Assembly (NCBI GenBank): GCA_946894095.1
Contig: OX335646.2
Location: 13,758,077 to 13,822,076, forward strand
Reading direction: 5' to 3'
DNA length: 64,000 nt
From: Incurvaria masculella
Lineage: Eukaryota; Arthropoda; Insecta; Lepidoptera; Incurvariidae
Shown: in pieces, positions 46,068 to 58,159 of the stretch
Layout of the letters: each line of letters opens with the position of its first letter
Numbering within the stretch: the stretch's first letter is position 1
The notes under the pieces: model-generated
What the model was told of the DNA's origin: nothing
Seen by the model: the letters and a program-made list of their open reading frames with translations, nothing else
Database searches by the model: none
Position numbers and translations under genes: made by a program

Positions 46068-49000
46068 ATGTCTCTTTTGGCAGCTGCGGGAATTCTATTC
46101 CTGGTGGGATTGGCTTCAGGCAAGTTATTAGATTAGTGACTTTATAATACTAATAATACGTACATTTAGGTTGGGCTCTGTGTAAGATCAATTGCAGTAA
46201 TAACATATTTTTTAAATTCCATTTAATTAAATGTTATTCACATAATACTGATACTAATCTTTGTACATTTATATTTTATTTGGAAAATGATTGATTACAA
46301 AATACTATTTGACTAAAACTATTCCAAAGTACCAACAAGGTAGTTGCTTCAATAAAACTATTGTAATGTTTTTCTCATCTTTCAGACCTGCCTCCATAAA
46401 AATATTAACCTTTAAGTTTCTTGATTTCGAAAATGAAGTAATTGAAACTTTTTCCGTGAATTTCTGAAAATGCAATATTATCACTAAGTATTTTTCCTGT
46501 AAGCCATGATCAATCTAACCCTACAATGAGAAATAGAAGACGAAGGTCATATTAGGACACATACGCTTGCCCACCATCGAAAAGTGCTGCAATAACAAAT
46601 CATAGCCACTTCGACGTGCCGCCTTGCAGTTTGTTCGAAATAATGCCTAACATTATAGCACAAGCAACATTGGTCGTTCAGCCGCTCCGTGGCTGTATAC
46701 ATACACCCCCAATGATCTAAACGCCGTCGTTACAAAAGTTTATCTACATAGACTGACGATATGTTAGTAAGACTGATGGAACCACGGCCGGGGGGTTGGG
46801 CTATGTACCTATCTGATGTTATTAATCATTTTGTGACAGCTAATTTAGATGGACCTGATTAGATTGACCTTGATATGAACTTAAAAAAGCTAGATATTTC
46901 TATATCCTCCGTTTGATCTGGTCTTGGGACTCTCCTCTGATATTATTCGATGTTGGTTTGTTTTAAATTCTTGCGATTTCGGCATCGCATTTATAAATGT
47001 GTCTTGCGCTATTATTTTTGACATCGCTTTCAGAAAATTCGAAGACCATTTTATTATGGCCCAGTAATAAAATATATTTGAAGACTTTGCAGATGGAAAG
47101 CTATTTATTACAACAATTGATAATTGTTCAGAAGGAAGCTATTCGGTTAGAGAAATTAAGATGTCACATTTTACCAATAAGTACCGCTCCATACTCTTGG
47201 TTATTGGTATTAAACAGAATAAACGCTTTAGATACGTTGCCGGTAATAATCTCTCCGGCTGTGAATTCCACCTACAGCATGATTGAGGGGAGTTTCATCA
47301 TGTAATTGTTAGTTATAACAAACATAACTTTAGGCATCATTACAGACTGGATATAAACCAGGGCATGTATTCTTGGCATTCCGTCATTGCGGATTCAGTA
47401 GAGTTAACAGAAGAAGAATTTACTTTGACATTACTTTGGCATTCTAGAAACCGATCGCAGCGCCACACGGAATGAGTGGCCACGGAATTAAACGTTTACA
47501 TATGTAATAATTGTTATTTGTATGGACGATGAAAACTTTGGCATTCTGGGAAGATTATGACAGTTGCGTTTACTGATTCATTCGTGGAATAATTTCGTAC
47601 TTGTTTCCGCAGCTGCAATGACAAAGGTTGCCAGGCATTCGGCTTTAGCCAGTTATGTTTGGGATTTTAGGAAACATTTTTGGAAACCATTTGCGGGTCT
47701 GGCCTGTCCGGCATTTGTTAGGCTTTTCATCGTTCGTGGTGTAACTCGTCACACGCCTGCTGGTTAAGCGGGCGAAGAAATGCAGAATGACGTCGACACG
47801 CCGACCCCAGAAAGAAGCGGCGACTTCCTCCCCGTCCCGCCGCGGTGTCGCTACGCATTTATAAACATTACGCTATAATATTTTGGCAAACGAAACGTTA
47901 GAATAAGAAGATGTTAATAGTTCATAATATATCCTCACGGCCACTGTTCCGTTAGTTACTTACTTTTTAGAATTGAAACTTCAGCATAAGCAGTAAACAA
48001 ACACAGAATAAGCTAAAATACAAATCTTCGATGAGTCGAATCTCCGAGTCGTGTTTGTTTTCGTGCGCTACCATTCGTTAGCAGCTTAGAGCGAGCACTT
48101 CTATTACTGAAAAACAGAAAGAGATAGCACTACACTAGCTCCCACTGCCACAGTCCTATTTAAAATCATACTTTCCGAGTTGAGGAATAACCTCGGGAAT
48201 AACGAAAAATAGCATATTCGTTTCCGTATGCGATTCAGTAAATGCCGCAGGAATAGGTCGGAAGTAATTAACTGATTCAGCTATGATTCAGCTATGATTC
48301 AGTAAAGTGTTTACATAAGTTTGGCTAGAATGCACCACCAGGACTGGAGGATACTTCTTATTTAGCCAAAGCGAAAGGAGCCAAACTCATAGGGTTTTTT
48401 TTTTTCATGTCAACGTTAAGATCTTTTTATGCATTCCGGCTCTATTGTTAGAGCCTGGACACCTACCAGTAGGTATTATAGTATTCATAGAGATAAGTCG
48501 AACGAGCAAAAACCGAAGGAGTTACTCGTATTAATAGTTGAAGGTTCCTGTATACTTAGTATCATTTGTTCCACCATCGCACTATCAATGGTAGAGCACT
48601 CACTGAGACTCCAAACTACAAATCATTATTAATTTGACTACCTAATTTCATGAGTTGACCTGAAATACCGACACGGTTAATTGAATAAAATACTGCAGTG
48701 CAGTAGTGGTTTCTTCACCACATAAAAATGGATTATTTTTAATTTAACTTCCGACATGGTAGCTCTAACGCTGTCATGATTCGGCCTATACATGATTATT
48801 TTGATTGAGAATTATCCAGTTTTAGGCACTTGTAACGGCGATTAGCTTAAGGAAACACGTTTTTTTAAACTTTGAGAGGACCGACACATTTTAAATAATT
48901 TGACTGTCGTTTGATAATAGAACATATTGAACGAATACTTTTGGTAACGAAGGCATGCCGAGACATTCCCTATAGTCGACATACTCGTCGCGGCGTCGGG

Positions 49001-52000
49001 CCAATTTTGCCGCTGCTTTTGTTATCTACTAGTAAATGCCATTGTATTGGGATGGTGCATCATGCACCTGTTTAAAATAACTTTGACATTCATACTAAAA
49101 TATAAATATCAATTTTAGATACGAAATAGGTTTCGAACACATGGCATGAGAATTAAAAGATTAAAAAAAGAAAAGAAGAGATTAAAAGATTTACCGCTAA
49201 ACTGTGAACCATTTGTTCAGTCATTATTCTACTACGCATTAATTATAAATTTCATACTCCACTAAACATTCCCTGCATCACCTATTTGGTTCAAACTCTT
49301 TTCCAACTACTTCGAACAGAAATCCAACATTACTCCAATATAGCATATAATTTAAATTAATTTATAAACTTTTGAATATCACAATAAATTGACGTTACAT
49401 ACCACATTAATTAATACGAGAAAATGAAATTTTCAGCTCATCCCACTGATCCAATAATAAAACTGGATCCCGAAATCCGCTATGGCTTAATGTCGGACTC
49501 GCACGGCAAAGTTCACACAGTGGACTTATGGCTTACCGCTTCCGGCCTGCGGGAAGTGGCCCGCTACACGCCGCTAACACAAAACGTCTATCATCTCTTC
49601 ACCAGGTAATTTCCCTTTTTTTCCTTTTTACTTCAAAATGCAAAAGTAGTTGTATCGTAACATTACAATGTTTGGTCGCAAATGAACTTTTGACGTGAAT
49701 TCTATGAACGTCTTACGCGATTTTGGGCCGAAGTGCGGCCTCAACATTCATGTAATGAAATCGTGTACCGGGCGAAGTATACTGTAGCTAAACTAAGATA
49801 CTTACGACAATATGTTATATGCCACATTCTTTTAGCGGATAAAACCATTCATGACGATAAAAGGTTTCTAAGCATGAAATGGTTATTTATGTTTAATGTT
49901 TTTTTTTAAATGAGAAGTTATTACTTAATCTGTTGACCGGATTTAATTTCAGAGCGAACCCTACCATTAGCCAGCCAATACTCTTGAACAACGATTTTCT
50001 TCTGAGCAACTCGAACTTCAATCCTGCCAGAAGAACAGTTGTTATTGTACACGGCTGGTTGGACGACGTTACTGGAGATGTCAACACCGTTTTAGTACCT
50101 GGTAAGTATTCTGAAAATGTATTCTATAATTTTATCATTAGGGCAATATAATTATATTCGATAGTTATATAAACAAATTACTAATTGACTCAATACTGTC
50201 CTTGTAATATAAAACCCACACAGTTCTTACAATTCTAAATATATTCTTACTATGTGTAAACAATTTTATACAATAAACTATTTTAATTTTAATTTATTCA
50301 ATGGATGCCATGATAAGAAACATTTATAATAATTACTAATTACGATTTCTTAAGTTTGACAAACCTTTTAGCCTTAAATTCGTCATTCGATACATACGAA
50401 ATTTAATAATCTGACTTTACTATCTTATACCAAATCGACGTTGGCTACCACAGCGATAAGAATCATAGATAACTCAATTATTGCAGTAAAACATCTTTGG
50501 CTAGCAATATTCGCATTTATACGCAAAATCGGTGCCGTAGAGAGAGGAGCTGATTTTGAAAATCCAATTGCGACAACTTCATATCGAACATAAATAAATG
50601 TAATCGTTTAGAGCCCATTGCGAACCTCAGTAAAATGCTGAATCCAAGTTATTTCCACACTCCAGGGCATGCGAGCGAGAAAAGGCCTAGGATTGAAAAC
50701 TTTGTTGAATTTATCAACTCCATCTTTCAGCTTACCTGGCGGCAGACAATGTGAACGTAATAGTAGTAGACTGGAGCGCCGGTGGCGGCACCATCAACTA
50801 CGTGGCCGCCGTCATCAACACAGTGACGTCGGGCGAGGCCGTCGCAGCACTCATCAACTGGATTAATAGAGTCACCAGCAGCTCCGCCGGAAACTTCCAC
50901 ATCGTCGGGCATAGTCTGGGTGGTCACCAGGCCGGCATTATCGCCCGTAACGTCGACGGTTCTGTGCCGTACGTCATAGGTAGGCCCTTTAATTGGACAC
51001 ATTGACAAGAAAGTTTTGTAGATTTAAACCTTTTCCTTTGGGTTAACCATGCATACAGATAAATTAAATTTATAAAATGTATCTATGTAAGTCGGCTCCG
51101 TAAGTAGAGCAGCAGGCATTTTATTTAAAAGATGCCGGTTTGAGTCCTACTTGAAATAAATTTAAATATTAACGAAAATATTTTAACCTATTGTTTATTA
51201 TATATAGTATTCATTTTTTTATTCAACAAATATATGTTATTAAACCACAAAACCTGCCGATCTTCCAACCATCAAACTAACAAAGTAGCAAGATATAGGC
51301 TATTTCATATTGTAGATAACTGTGGGTATTTAAAATATATTATATTGAACACTTGGTTCTGCCAACCGCGGGTCCCTTCGCACGCAGCCACTCACCCTGA
51401 TGATGGACCGCACGCTACGGTCCGAAACACGGAGGAGAGAGGTAGAGAGGAGTTGGTCAAGCAAACTGGTTACGAGCCCACGAATTAGGGCCCTACGTCA
51501 CAACCCTCACTTGACTCAGCATCAGTCGCGACCAAGTGCTGGCGGAGTTGCCGACAGATGGCGCCCAACAATTTGGTTCGCTTAGTTAGAAATGTTGATC
51601 TCATTATGTCATTTCTAAATAAAAAATATTTAAATCCGTGCGACAATACAGATTTAAAACGCCATCTAGTATTAACAATAATAACATCATTAACGTTTCC
51701 GGTATTTCCGGTAGATGGATTTATCAAAAAAGGCGGAGCAGGTCATGCTCCGCCTTTTTTGATAAGTGTTTTATTCCACACTCCAAGAAGTGTTTTCCCC
51801 CGTACTAGAGACACTGCGTTATCTAGTATTATGAAATAACAACATCTCCTCTCTACCTCCTTCTCCCATGGTCGAATCCGTGAAATATAACTACATATAT
51901 TGAAAACTTGGCTTACCACCCAAGTTTTCAATATATGTAGTCATATATCTGAAATTAGTATGAAAATAAAAACGTGTGAAATCTGACGTTATGCAGCATT

Positions 52001-52934
52001 GGATCCTGCTTTACCCGGCTTTATCACCAACGACCACAAGTTCCGCCAAGACGACGCCACATACACCGAGGTGATTCACACCAGCGCCGGCACGCTGGGC
52101 TACCTGTCGACGCTTGGACACGTGGACTTCTACCCTAATGGAGGCAGGAGTATGCCCGGATGCAACTCTGAAGATTGCTCGCACTCGCGCTGCTTCCACT
52201 ACTTGTCCGAGTCCTTGATCTCCGGTGGGTTCACCGGCCGCCGGTGCGCCAGCTACATCACCGCAGCCACGGGCAATTGCTTCCTCTGGGGCTCTCTGCA
52301 TATGGGGGGGCTCACACCTAAGACTGGGTAAGTACCTTATAATTGTATCCCATTGCAACACAAATACCAGTGTTCTCAAAACCTTGGGGAATGTCCCTTT
52401 TGCCAAAACAAAAATAACCAAAAATGGAATATTTTTAGGGTTCCGTACCCAAAGGGTGAAATCGGAACCCTATTACTAAGCCTCCGCTGTCCGTCCGTCT
52501 ATCTGTCACAGGGCTGTATCTCAAGACCCGTAACAGGTAGGACGCTGAAATTTTCACAGATTATGTATTTATTTTGCAGCTATAACAACAAATAGGTAAA
52601 ATTATAAAATAATAAAAATTAAAGGGGGGGGGGCATACAAAAACGTTTTTTTGTGGTAAATCTTGTACGATGGTACGGAACCCTTCATGTGCGAGTCCGA
52701 CTCGCACTTGGCCGGTTTTTTTTATATAGTACAGTACTAATTCATGTTGTCTCCTCATCATTGTTTTAGTTTTCCGTTCTGGGCCAAAAGAATTAGAAAA
52801 CATGCTAGTAAGCTTTTGTAAATGCGTTGTTATCAAATAAAATGTAATTTATTTTACGCAGCTCCGCCGTTCTCCCGAGGTTAACTGGAATAAACATAAT
52901 CATTCAACTGTTCTTTATTTTGCATGACATCTAA
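46068..52934 (+). CDS. Gene E: secreted neutral lipase, six exons, altered C-terminus
   Basis: Exons: 46068-46119, 49437-49605, 49953-50101, 50731-50979, 51997-52327, 52862-52934. Total 1023 nt, 340 aa. Exons 1-5 equal gene D in size and phase and differ at few positions. The signal peptide begins MSLLAAAGILFLVGLAS. HGW 107-109, Ser185 (GHSLG), Asp209 and His269 are kept, so the catalytic domain looks active. Intron 1 again needs a GC donor. The last exon is damaged: only the 3' half of the ancestral exon remains, its CAG now serves as acceptor, and the frame shifts from ..APPFSRG-stop to SAVLPRLTG.. with a stop at 52932. AATAAA (52889) lies inside that extension. An alternative acceptor near 52768 would give a different short tail. 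Exons 1-5 are secure and exon 6 is not. Confidence 0.88.
46130..49430. other. Gene E intron 1, no feature recognised
   Basis: This is a 3.3-kb AT-rich intron. ORFs near 47.0 and 47.6 kb lack exon borders or known motifs. A GC-richer pocket lies at about 47760-47860, and a short tandem 'gattcagctat' at 48275-48303. Confidence 0.4.
51721..51765. repeat. Perfect 20-bp hairpin in gene E intron 4
   Basis: Bases 51721-51740 and 51746-51765 are exact reverse complements around a 5-base loop. The stem carries 'aaaggcggagca'. Confidence 0.85.
51890..51941. repeat. Perfect 22-bp hairpin next to gene E exon 5
   Basis: Bases 51890-51911 pair exactly with 51920-51941 around an 8-base loop. The exon 5 acceptor is about 55 bases downstream. 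Confidence 0.85.
52434..52727 (-). repeat. 'Gccaagtgcgagtcggactcg' repeat, near-complete
   Basis: In reverse orientation it runs from 'ggccaagtgcgagtcggact' near 52720 to 'gggtacggaaccctaaaaa' near 52434. It lies in intron 5 of gene E, just upstream of the damaged last exon, so its insertion may have removed the missing half of that exon. Confidence 0.75.
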
Positions 52935-53335
52935 ATTTGTATCCTAACTACATGACTGTATCTCTCTATTTGTAATATCGAATTTGTATAATTTGTATCA
53001 TATGCATGAACTCAGTCGCTTAACTCAGTCAATGACAATTTTAGCAGTTTTTCGATAATTAACCAACGGTTTTATCAAAATTAAAAAACTTTCAAGTATG
53101 TTTTTACGGAAATCATATCAATGGATGTCTGCCTACTTTTTATTTTCTTGAAAATAAAACAATGATAAAATTTTAAAATTTTTTTTTTCATTTATCTTAT
53201 GTCATCTCACATCGTCTTACTTTATACTTCCTAACCAAGATGCCTCCATTTGTACTAAACACCTACTGCAGGTTTACATTTTAAAGCTAAATAAATATTA
53301 GTGGCCTATTCCGACACAAGTTTGCGTCGGGCGTA
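52935..53335. other. Spacer between convergent genes E and G
   Basis: AT-rich 3' flanking DNA. I see nothing else in it. Confidence 0.5.
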
Positions 53336-56300
53336 TCACAGGGTATTAGGGTGTTTTGTTGACGGCAAGAGTTTGCCCCTGCGGGTCTGAGGGGCGTCCG
53401 ATGGTCCCTCATCGGGGGAGGTAGCCGGCTGGCTCGCGGGCTTGCTGGTGGGGACGGTCGAGTTTCTCTGCGGAGGAGAGAGACCGAGGAAGCTGCTGAA
53501 GAAAGCGATGCCCTGCTCCGCGGTGTGGTTCACCACTTGAAGAAGGGCCTCGGTGCTGATACCGGAGTCGCCCTCCGCACTCTCCTCTTCACCTTCCGCC
53601 TCACTCTCCCCATCCCCCTCTTGAGAGCTGCGAACGGGCGTCGTCATTAGAATCAAGAATCTGTTATCTTTATCAATACGTGAGGTAATTTCGGTCACTT
53701 ACTAATTATCTTTTGTCATTATCTTATGCATTTTGCTCACTACGATGCAATTAAAACGAAATAATAAATATAACATTAAATTACCTAACATTTAACCTTT
53801 ACAGTCAGTAACATACAACTTTTACCACAACATATTGAAATAATTCGATATCATGAACACACGAATAAAGCGGTCATCTCAATTAACACTGAACGAAATT
53901 CTACTTCACTCGACATCAATGTCAACTATCTTTGAAAGGCTACATTATCCAAGAAATCTCTAAACACGAGACTGACGATGATAATCGAAATGCTCTGCTG
54001 GATCCTGTCCCCGTGCTGGCGCAAGCTTCGCAAAATGTTCGCGTCGCGAAGTGTCGCATACTTATCCTGGTCCGGCGCCGGCGGCTCCATCTCCATGCCG
54101 GCGGGCCCCGAGCGGAAGCAGCCGAGCGGGAAGTCGAGCTGCGCGTCGCCGAGCAGCCGGGGCTCCAGCTGCAGGCAGCCGCGCAGCCCGTCCGCCGTCG
54201 GCGCGAGCTCGCTGAACCGCGCGCACATCTGCGCCAGCTTGCCGAACACGTCGAGGCAGATCGGCGGAGAGTTGGCGCCTGCGTAGACGGTTTACTTGAT
54301 ATATTTTAACAGATCAACTCTATGAATTTGCGCCGTGACTTTCATAGCGGTATAAATGTTAATATTCCCTGCAGATAATAGAACCCGCAGTTCATAGCGC
54401 TATGCGGAAAGTAGTGGTTCCGTACCGCCGATGGCCGGGAGGACTGGAGAAAAATTGGAGAGGCGTATGTCCAGCAGTGGACGCAAACACGCTGACTGAC
54501 TGACATATTTGACCTTGAACCTATTTCCTCCTACATGTTTGAAGAACACAATGATCCTCACTGAGCATGGGCCCATACCTCAAGGTACTTCCTTATCTTC
54601 TGAATAACATTGATATACGAGAATACATTATAACAGACTCGAAATTCATCGAAAGATAGCTTCTGAACCGTCTTAGTTTTTTGCATCGCAGGGAACACTA
54701 GCTTACAACCAAGGAAACCCCCGACCCCTCTGTGTTTTTAAAAATGGCAAGAACATTGCTCAGATGATGACTAAGAAAATTAAAAAGTGCAGTATGTACC
54801 AAACGACACTGTCGATTTAACCCACGTCTTGTATGTGACTATCTGGATGTTGCTAACGTTTTGTATTATACGTTTATCGAAGTGCAATAATCGTTTAATA
54901 TCATTGAATGCAATCATCTTAAAATTTATGTACCAGCTGTACTATAATATATTAAAGCAGTCGATGTCAGACTAGCTCACACCTTAGATCCTGTAGGAAA
55001 TTGTTCAACGAAAGTGTTTTTCCACGGTCCAGAATACACAAGACTTTGCAGTGACTGTTGAATAACTGTGGACTGCAGTAACAATATTTTCCTTAATATC
55101 CTTAACATTACTACTATAAAGCCTTTATCGCAATGTACCCGATGACTTTAGTTTTCTAACATCATTTAATAATTACAATTCATCATGATTATTTTCTAAA
55201 AATTACACCGAATACCACTCTAGAATAATTTACCTTTGATAGTAGAGCTGTGCAACAAGCTTTTGCCGTAAGACACGTTGACTGCGAATCCTTGCTCCGG
55301 AGATAGATACTTCATATGAACGCATCCTGTAAAACAATCTTATTTATTACTAGTTAAAATGCATTTCATCTTAAACATAACGAGCTAAAATTTAAACGGA
55401 TGATTTTCGTTCAGACCATGTCAACTGATTAACTAATAACTGATTAAAGATAGAAACCTGTTTACTTGTTTTCTGCTCTGAGGTACTGAGCATTTCGAAT
55501 ATGGTAACCATTAAAAACGTACAACATATCTAATTTAAACAGCGCTAAGATTTCTATGGCTAGAAAGATATACGGTACGAAAGATTTAATGAAAAAGGAA
55601 AATGTGGATTTAGAGTAAATACGAGCATAGAAAAAAAAATACAAAAAATAAACACAATTACAGATCGAATAGTAAAAAGATGTGCTCGAGACTTCTACAA
55701 AATTAGTGAAGAAGGAATTGACCTGGTCCGCCAAGGTCGACCAATGTGATGTTGAGGTTGACGCAGCAGACGCAGGCAGCGCCCTTGCACAGGCAGCTGC
55801 GGCTGTCGCTGTCCTGCTGGCGCACCTGCTTTCCCAGCAACTTCTCTGCTTCATCCCAGTTGAATAGATCTGAAGCACGTATGACAAACATTTATTTAAC
55901 AAACACAAAATGTTATTCTAATGATGCGTTTAAGAGCCAAATTAATTTAATCTCGATTTTTTTAAGTAAGTTTTGTAAGTTCGGTGGGAAAGTTTGATAT
56001 ACTTGATGAAATTGTTTTAGGTCCAAAAAGCAGGAACAACTCACGGGTGAACCCTTTACCAATAGAAATACCTAAAATAATCAGCTCTTTATGTATATTA
56101 ATTAGTTCTATGTTAGGTATGTAGGTACAGTAAAATATTTCTGCTAATTTGTTTTCTTCTACATTTTGATTGTTTTTGTTTCCTGTATTATTTTCTTTAT
56201 TTCCTTACTTTCTTATATTTATTTCTTAGTGTTTTTTTCAGTATTGTGTGATGTTAATTTGTTTATATCTTAAGTATTTTTTATCATTATTGTTTTTACA

Positions 56301-57723
56301 CATATTTATTATTTGTGCTATTTATGGAATATTCTTTAGTTAAAATTCTTATCATTCCATTTTTTGCTTGATTCCAAGTCACCACTCTCATATGTGGTGC
56401 ATGATATTGTTTGTACATAATATATAATTCTTTTACTAATTGCTGTGAAGATTACTTGGCTACAGACCCCCAAATGTATCCGGTTATTTCGTTAGCCAAA
56501 GCGTAAGATATTGTACAAATTCACCTTAACATAAAATTTTAAAATCACTGCGGTTAGCAATATTTTCAAAACGATTTCTTTTCGGCTTTGTTATGGTGAA
56601 CATGGGTGACTCAGACTTACTTTCACTGAGCGTGTGCCGATGCCGCCGACGACGTCACATCGCCATTTCAACATCGACTCTCACTTTGGGTAACAAAAAA
56701 TACGTAACAATTCTGCCAGTATTATAACAGAAAACAAAAGTGTTTACTGTTATTCAAAACACGTAATGCACTCATTTAAAAATTGTTATGTTATATATTA
56801 GATTGCAATGTTTTCTGGCAACTTTCACGGATACAAATGAACTAGACGAAATGTGACAGAAAGTGGAAGATGTGAGAGCATAGAGGATAGTTGCACTGGT
56901 GAGACAGCGGCGACGAAACCGGTTTAGAAGCAAAGGTTTATGAACTTAGTCCAGGATGTAATCTATGATAACGCACAAAGAAGAAAGTTATATTTTTTTT
57001 CTTCGTCTTTTTTCCTACAAACTCAATGATTCAAATTCTCCTTTGTTATTGAATTATTTATTGAATCTGATTCATGCAATGTTGTTCTGTTAAATGTAAT
57101 AACTAAGGCGAGTAAGGGCCGAGTGCACGAAAGGACAAAAAATCAAAATCAACCTCAACGTATGCTTAGACACGTCACTTGGATGGACAGTATAGAAGGA
57201 ACTCTATGCGGTTCACTAAAAGTGACGTGTTTGAAAATTGATTAACTCAGCCGTCTCTTTGAGCAATCGGAACTAAGAATATTATTCATATTTAAGTTTT
57301 TTTGAGTTTTTGATTTTATCTTTTATTTTATTAAAAACCTGTATAGGTTGCTGTGCTGAGACTAAAGGTACTCAAAAAACCAACCACCTCGCGAAACCAA
57401 TCTCGTCGAGGCACCATGCCAGCGGACTATCACTGAGCTATTTAAATTCATCTATATATATTTGTCGTGAAAAGCTATTTATATTGTGGTTCTTGAAGTT
57501 GTTACCTAGAGGAAGCTTTACTACCACGACATTTAATCGTTATTCCTTTGTTCTAAATTGATTTACAAATTTAAAAATATAAATAAAAAAATTAAACAAC
57601 AAAAATAACGCACTACATCATTTAATAGAACACACACTCACCCAAAATACTGGCTCCATTCGTTCCCACAGCAACCAGGCAGATGGCGAGGGACACAGCA
57701 AGGACCATTCGTCGCACGGTCAT
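53336..57723 (-). CDS. Gene G: secreted cysteine-rich DUF4773-like protein, five exons
   Basis: Exons, 5' to 3' on the minus strand: 57642-57723, 55723-55869, 55234-55326, 54062-54278, 53336-53627. Total 831 nt, 276 aa, phases 1-1-1-2. The signal peptide covers about residues 1-25 (MTVRRMVLAVSLAICLVAVG). Next comes a cysteine cluster CLCKGAACVCCVNLNIT (53-69), then GCVHMKYLSPEQGF from 77 and SPPICLDVFGKLAQMCARF from 111. This pattern resembles the insect DUF4773 family, of unknown function. The C-terminal part is acidic (EGDGESEAEGEEESAEGD), then STEALLQVVNHTAEQG and a Ser/Pro/Thr-rich tail. The exon 4 donor (AA/GTATGC) is weak. Reading through it would add a different tail ending at 53926. 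Convergent with gene E. Confidence 0.82.
54425..54505 (+). repeat. 3' end of an RTE-type LINE
   Basis: The translation WRKIGEAYVQQW, followed by a stop and 'cgctgactgactgac', is a typical C-terminal end of insect RTE reverse-transcriptase ORFs. Only about 80 bp remain, inside intron 3 of gene G. Confidence 0.6.
57107..57245 (+). repeat. Repeat 'gggccgagtgcacgaaagga', also found at 62.6 kb
   Basis: The blocks 'gtgcacgaaaggacaaaa', 'aatcaaaatcaacctcaacg' and 'cggttcactaaaagtgacg' recur inverted at 62565-62700. It lies in intron 1 of gene G. Confidence 0.65.
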
Positions 57724-58150
57724 CCTGCCGAACATTAGAAAATACTGTACGCGGAACTGGTGGCTCCGGCGACTCGTTTCAGTTATCGGCTCTACTGTAC
57801 GGAGACTTATGAGCTTTTATTCGAGTTGATTTCGAGTAGAGCGATCCGAAAGGACGAGCTCTCCGCGCGGGGTGTCACGGACGACAGTAGAGCTCGTGCA
57901 CGCGTGCGCTCTCAGAGAGCTCCTTTCTTCGTGGCTCGCGCGCAGCCCGGTTTCACCGCGCCCGCGGCGGAAGGTGAAATTGAAGGCTCGACGGCGGCAC
58001 GGTCGGGCGGCCGCGGAGAGATGCAGCCGAGAAAGTGCCCGCTGCAGTGTGGGTGCAGTGACGCCCTCCGCTCTACTGTGCCCCCGCCCGCCATTCAATG
58101 TATTCCGGGAGGGCACGACACTTTTGGTAACGATAAGGTAAATGGCTGAG
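57724..58150. promoter_or_regulatory. GC- and CpG-rich upstream region of gene G
   Basis: This 400-bp segment directly upstream of the gene G ATG is much richer in G, C and CpG than its surroundings, most strongly at 57850-58090. Overlapping ORFs run in several frames on both strands, as expected from high GC. It probably contains the 5' UTR and promoter. A hidden upstream exon cannot be excluded. Confidence 0.4.
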
Positions 58151-58159
58151 TCTGGGTTC

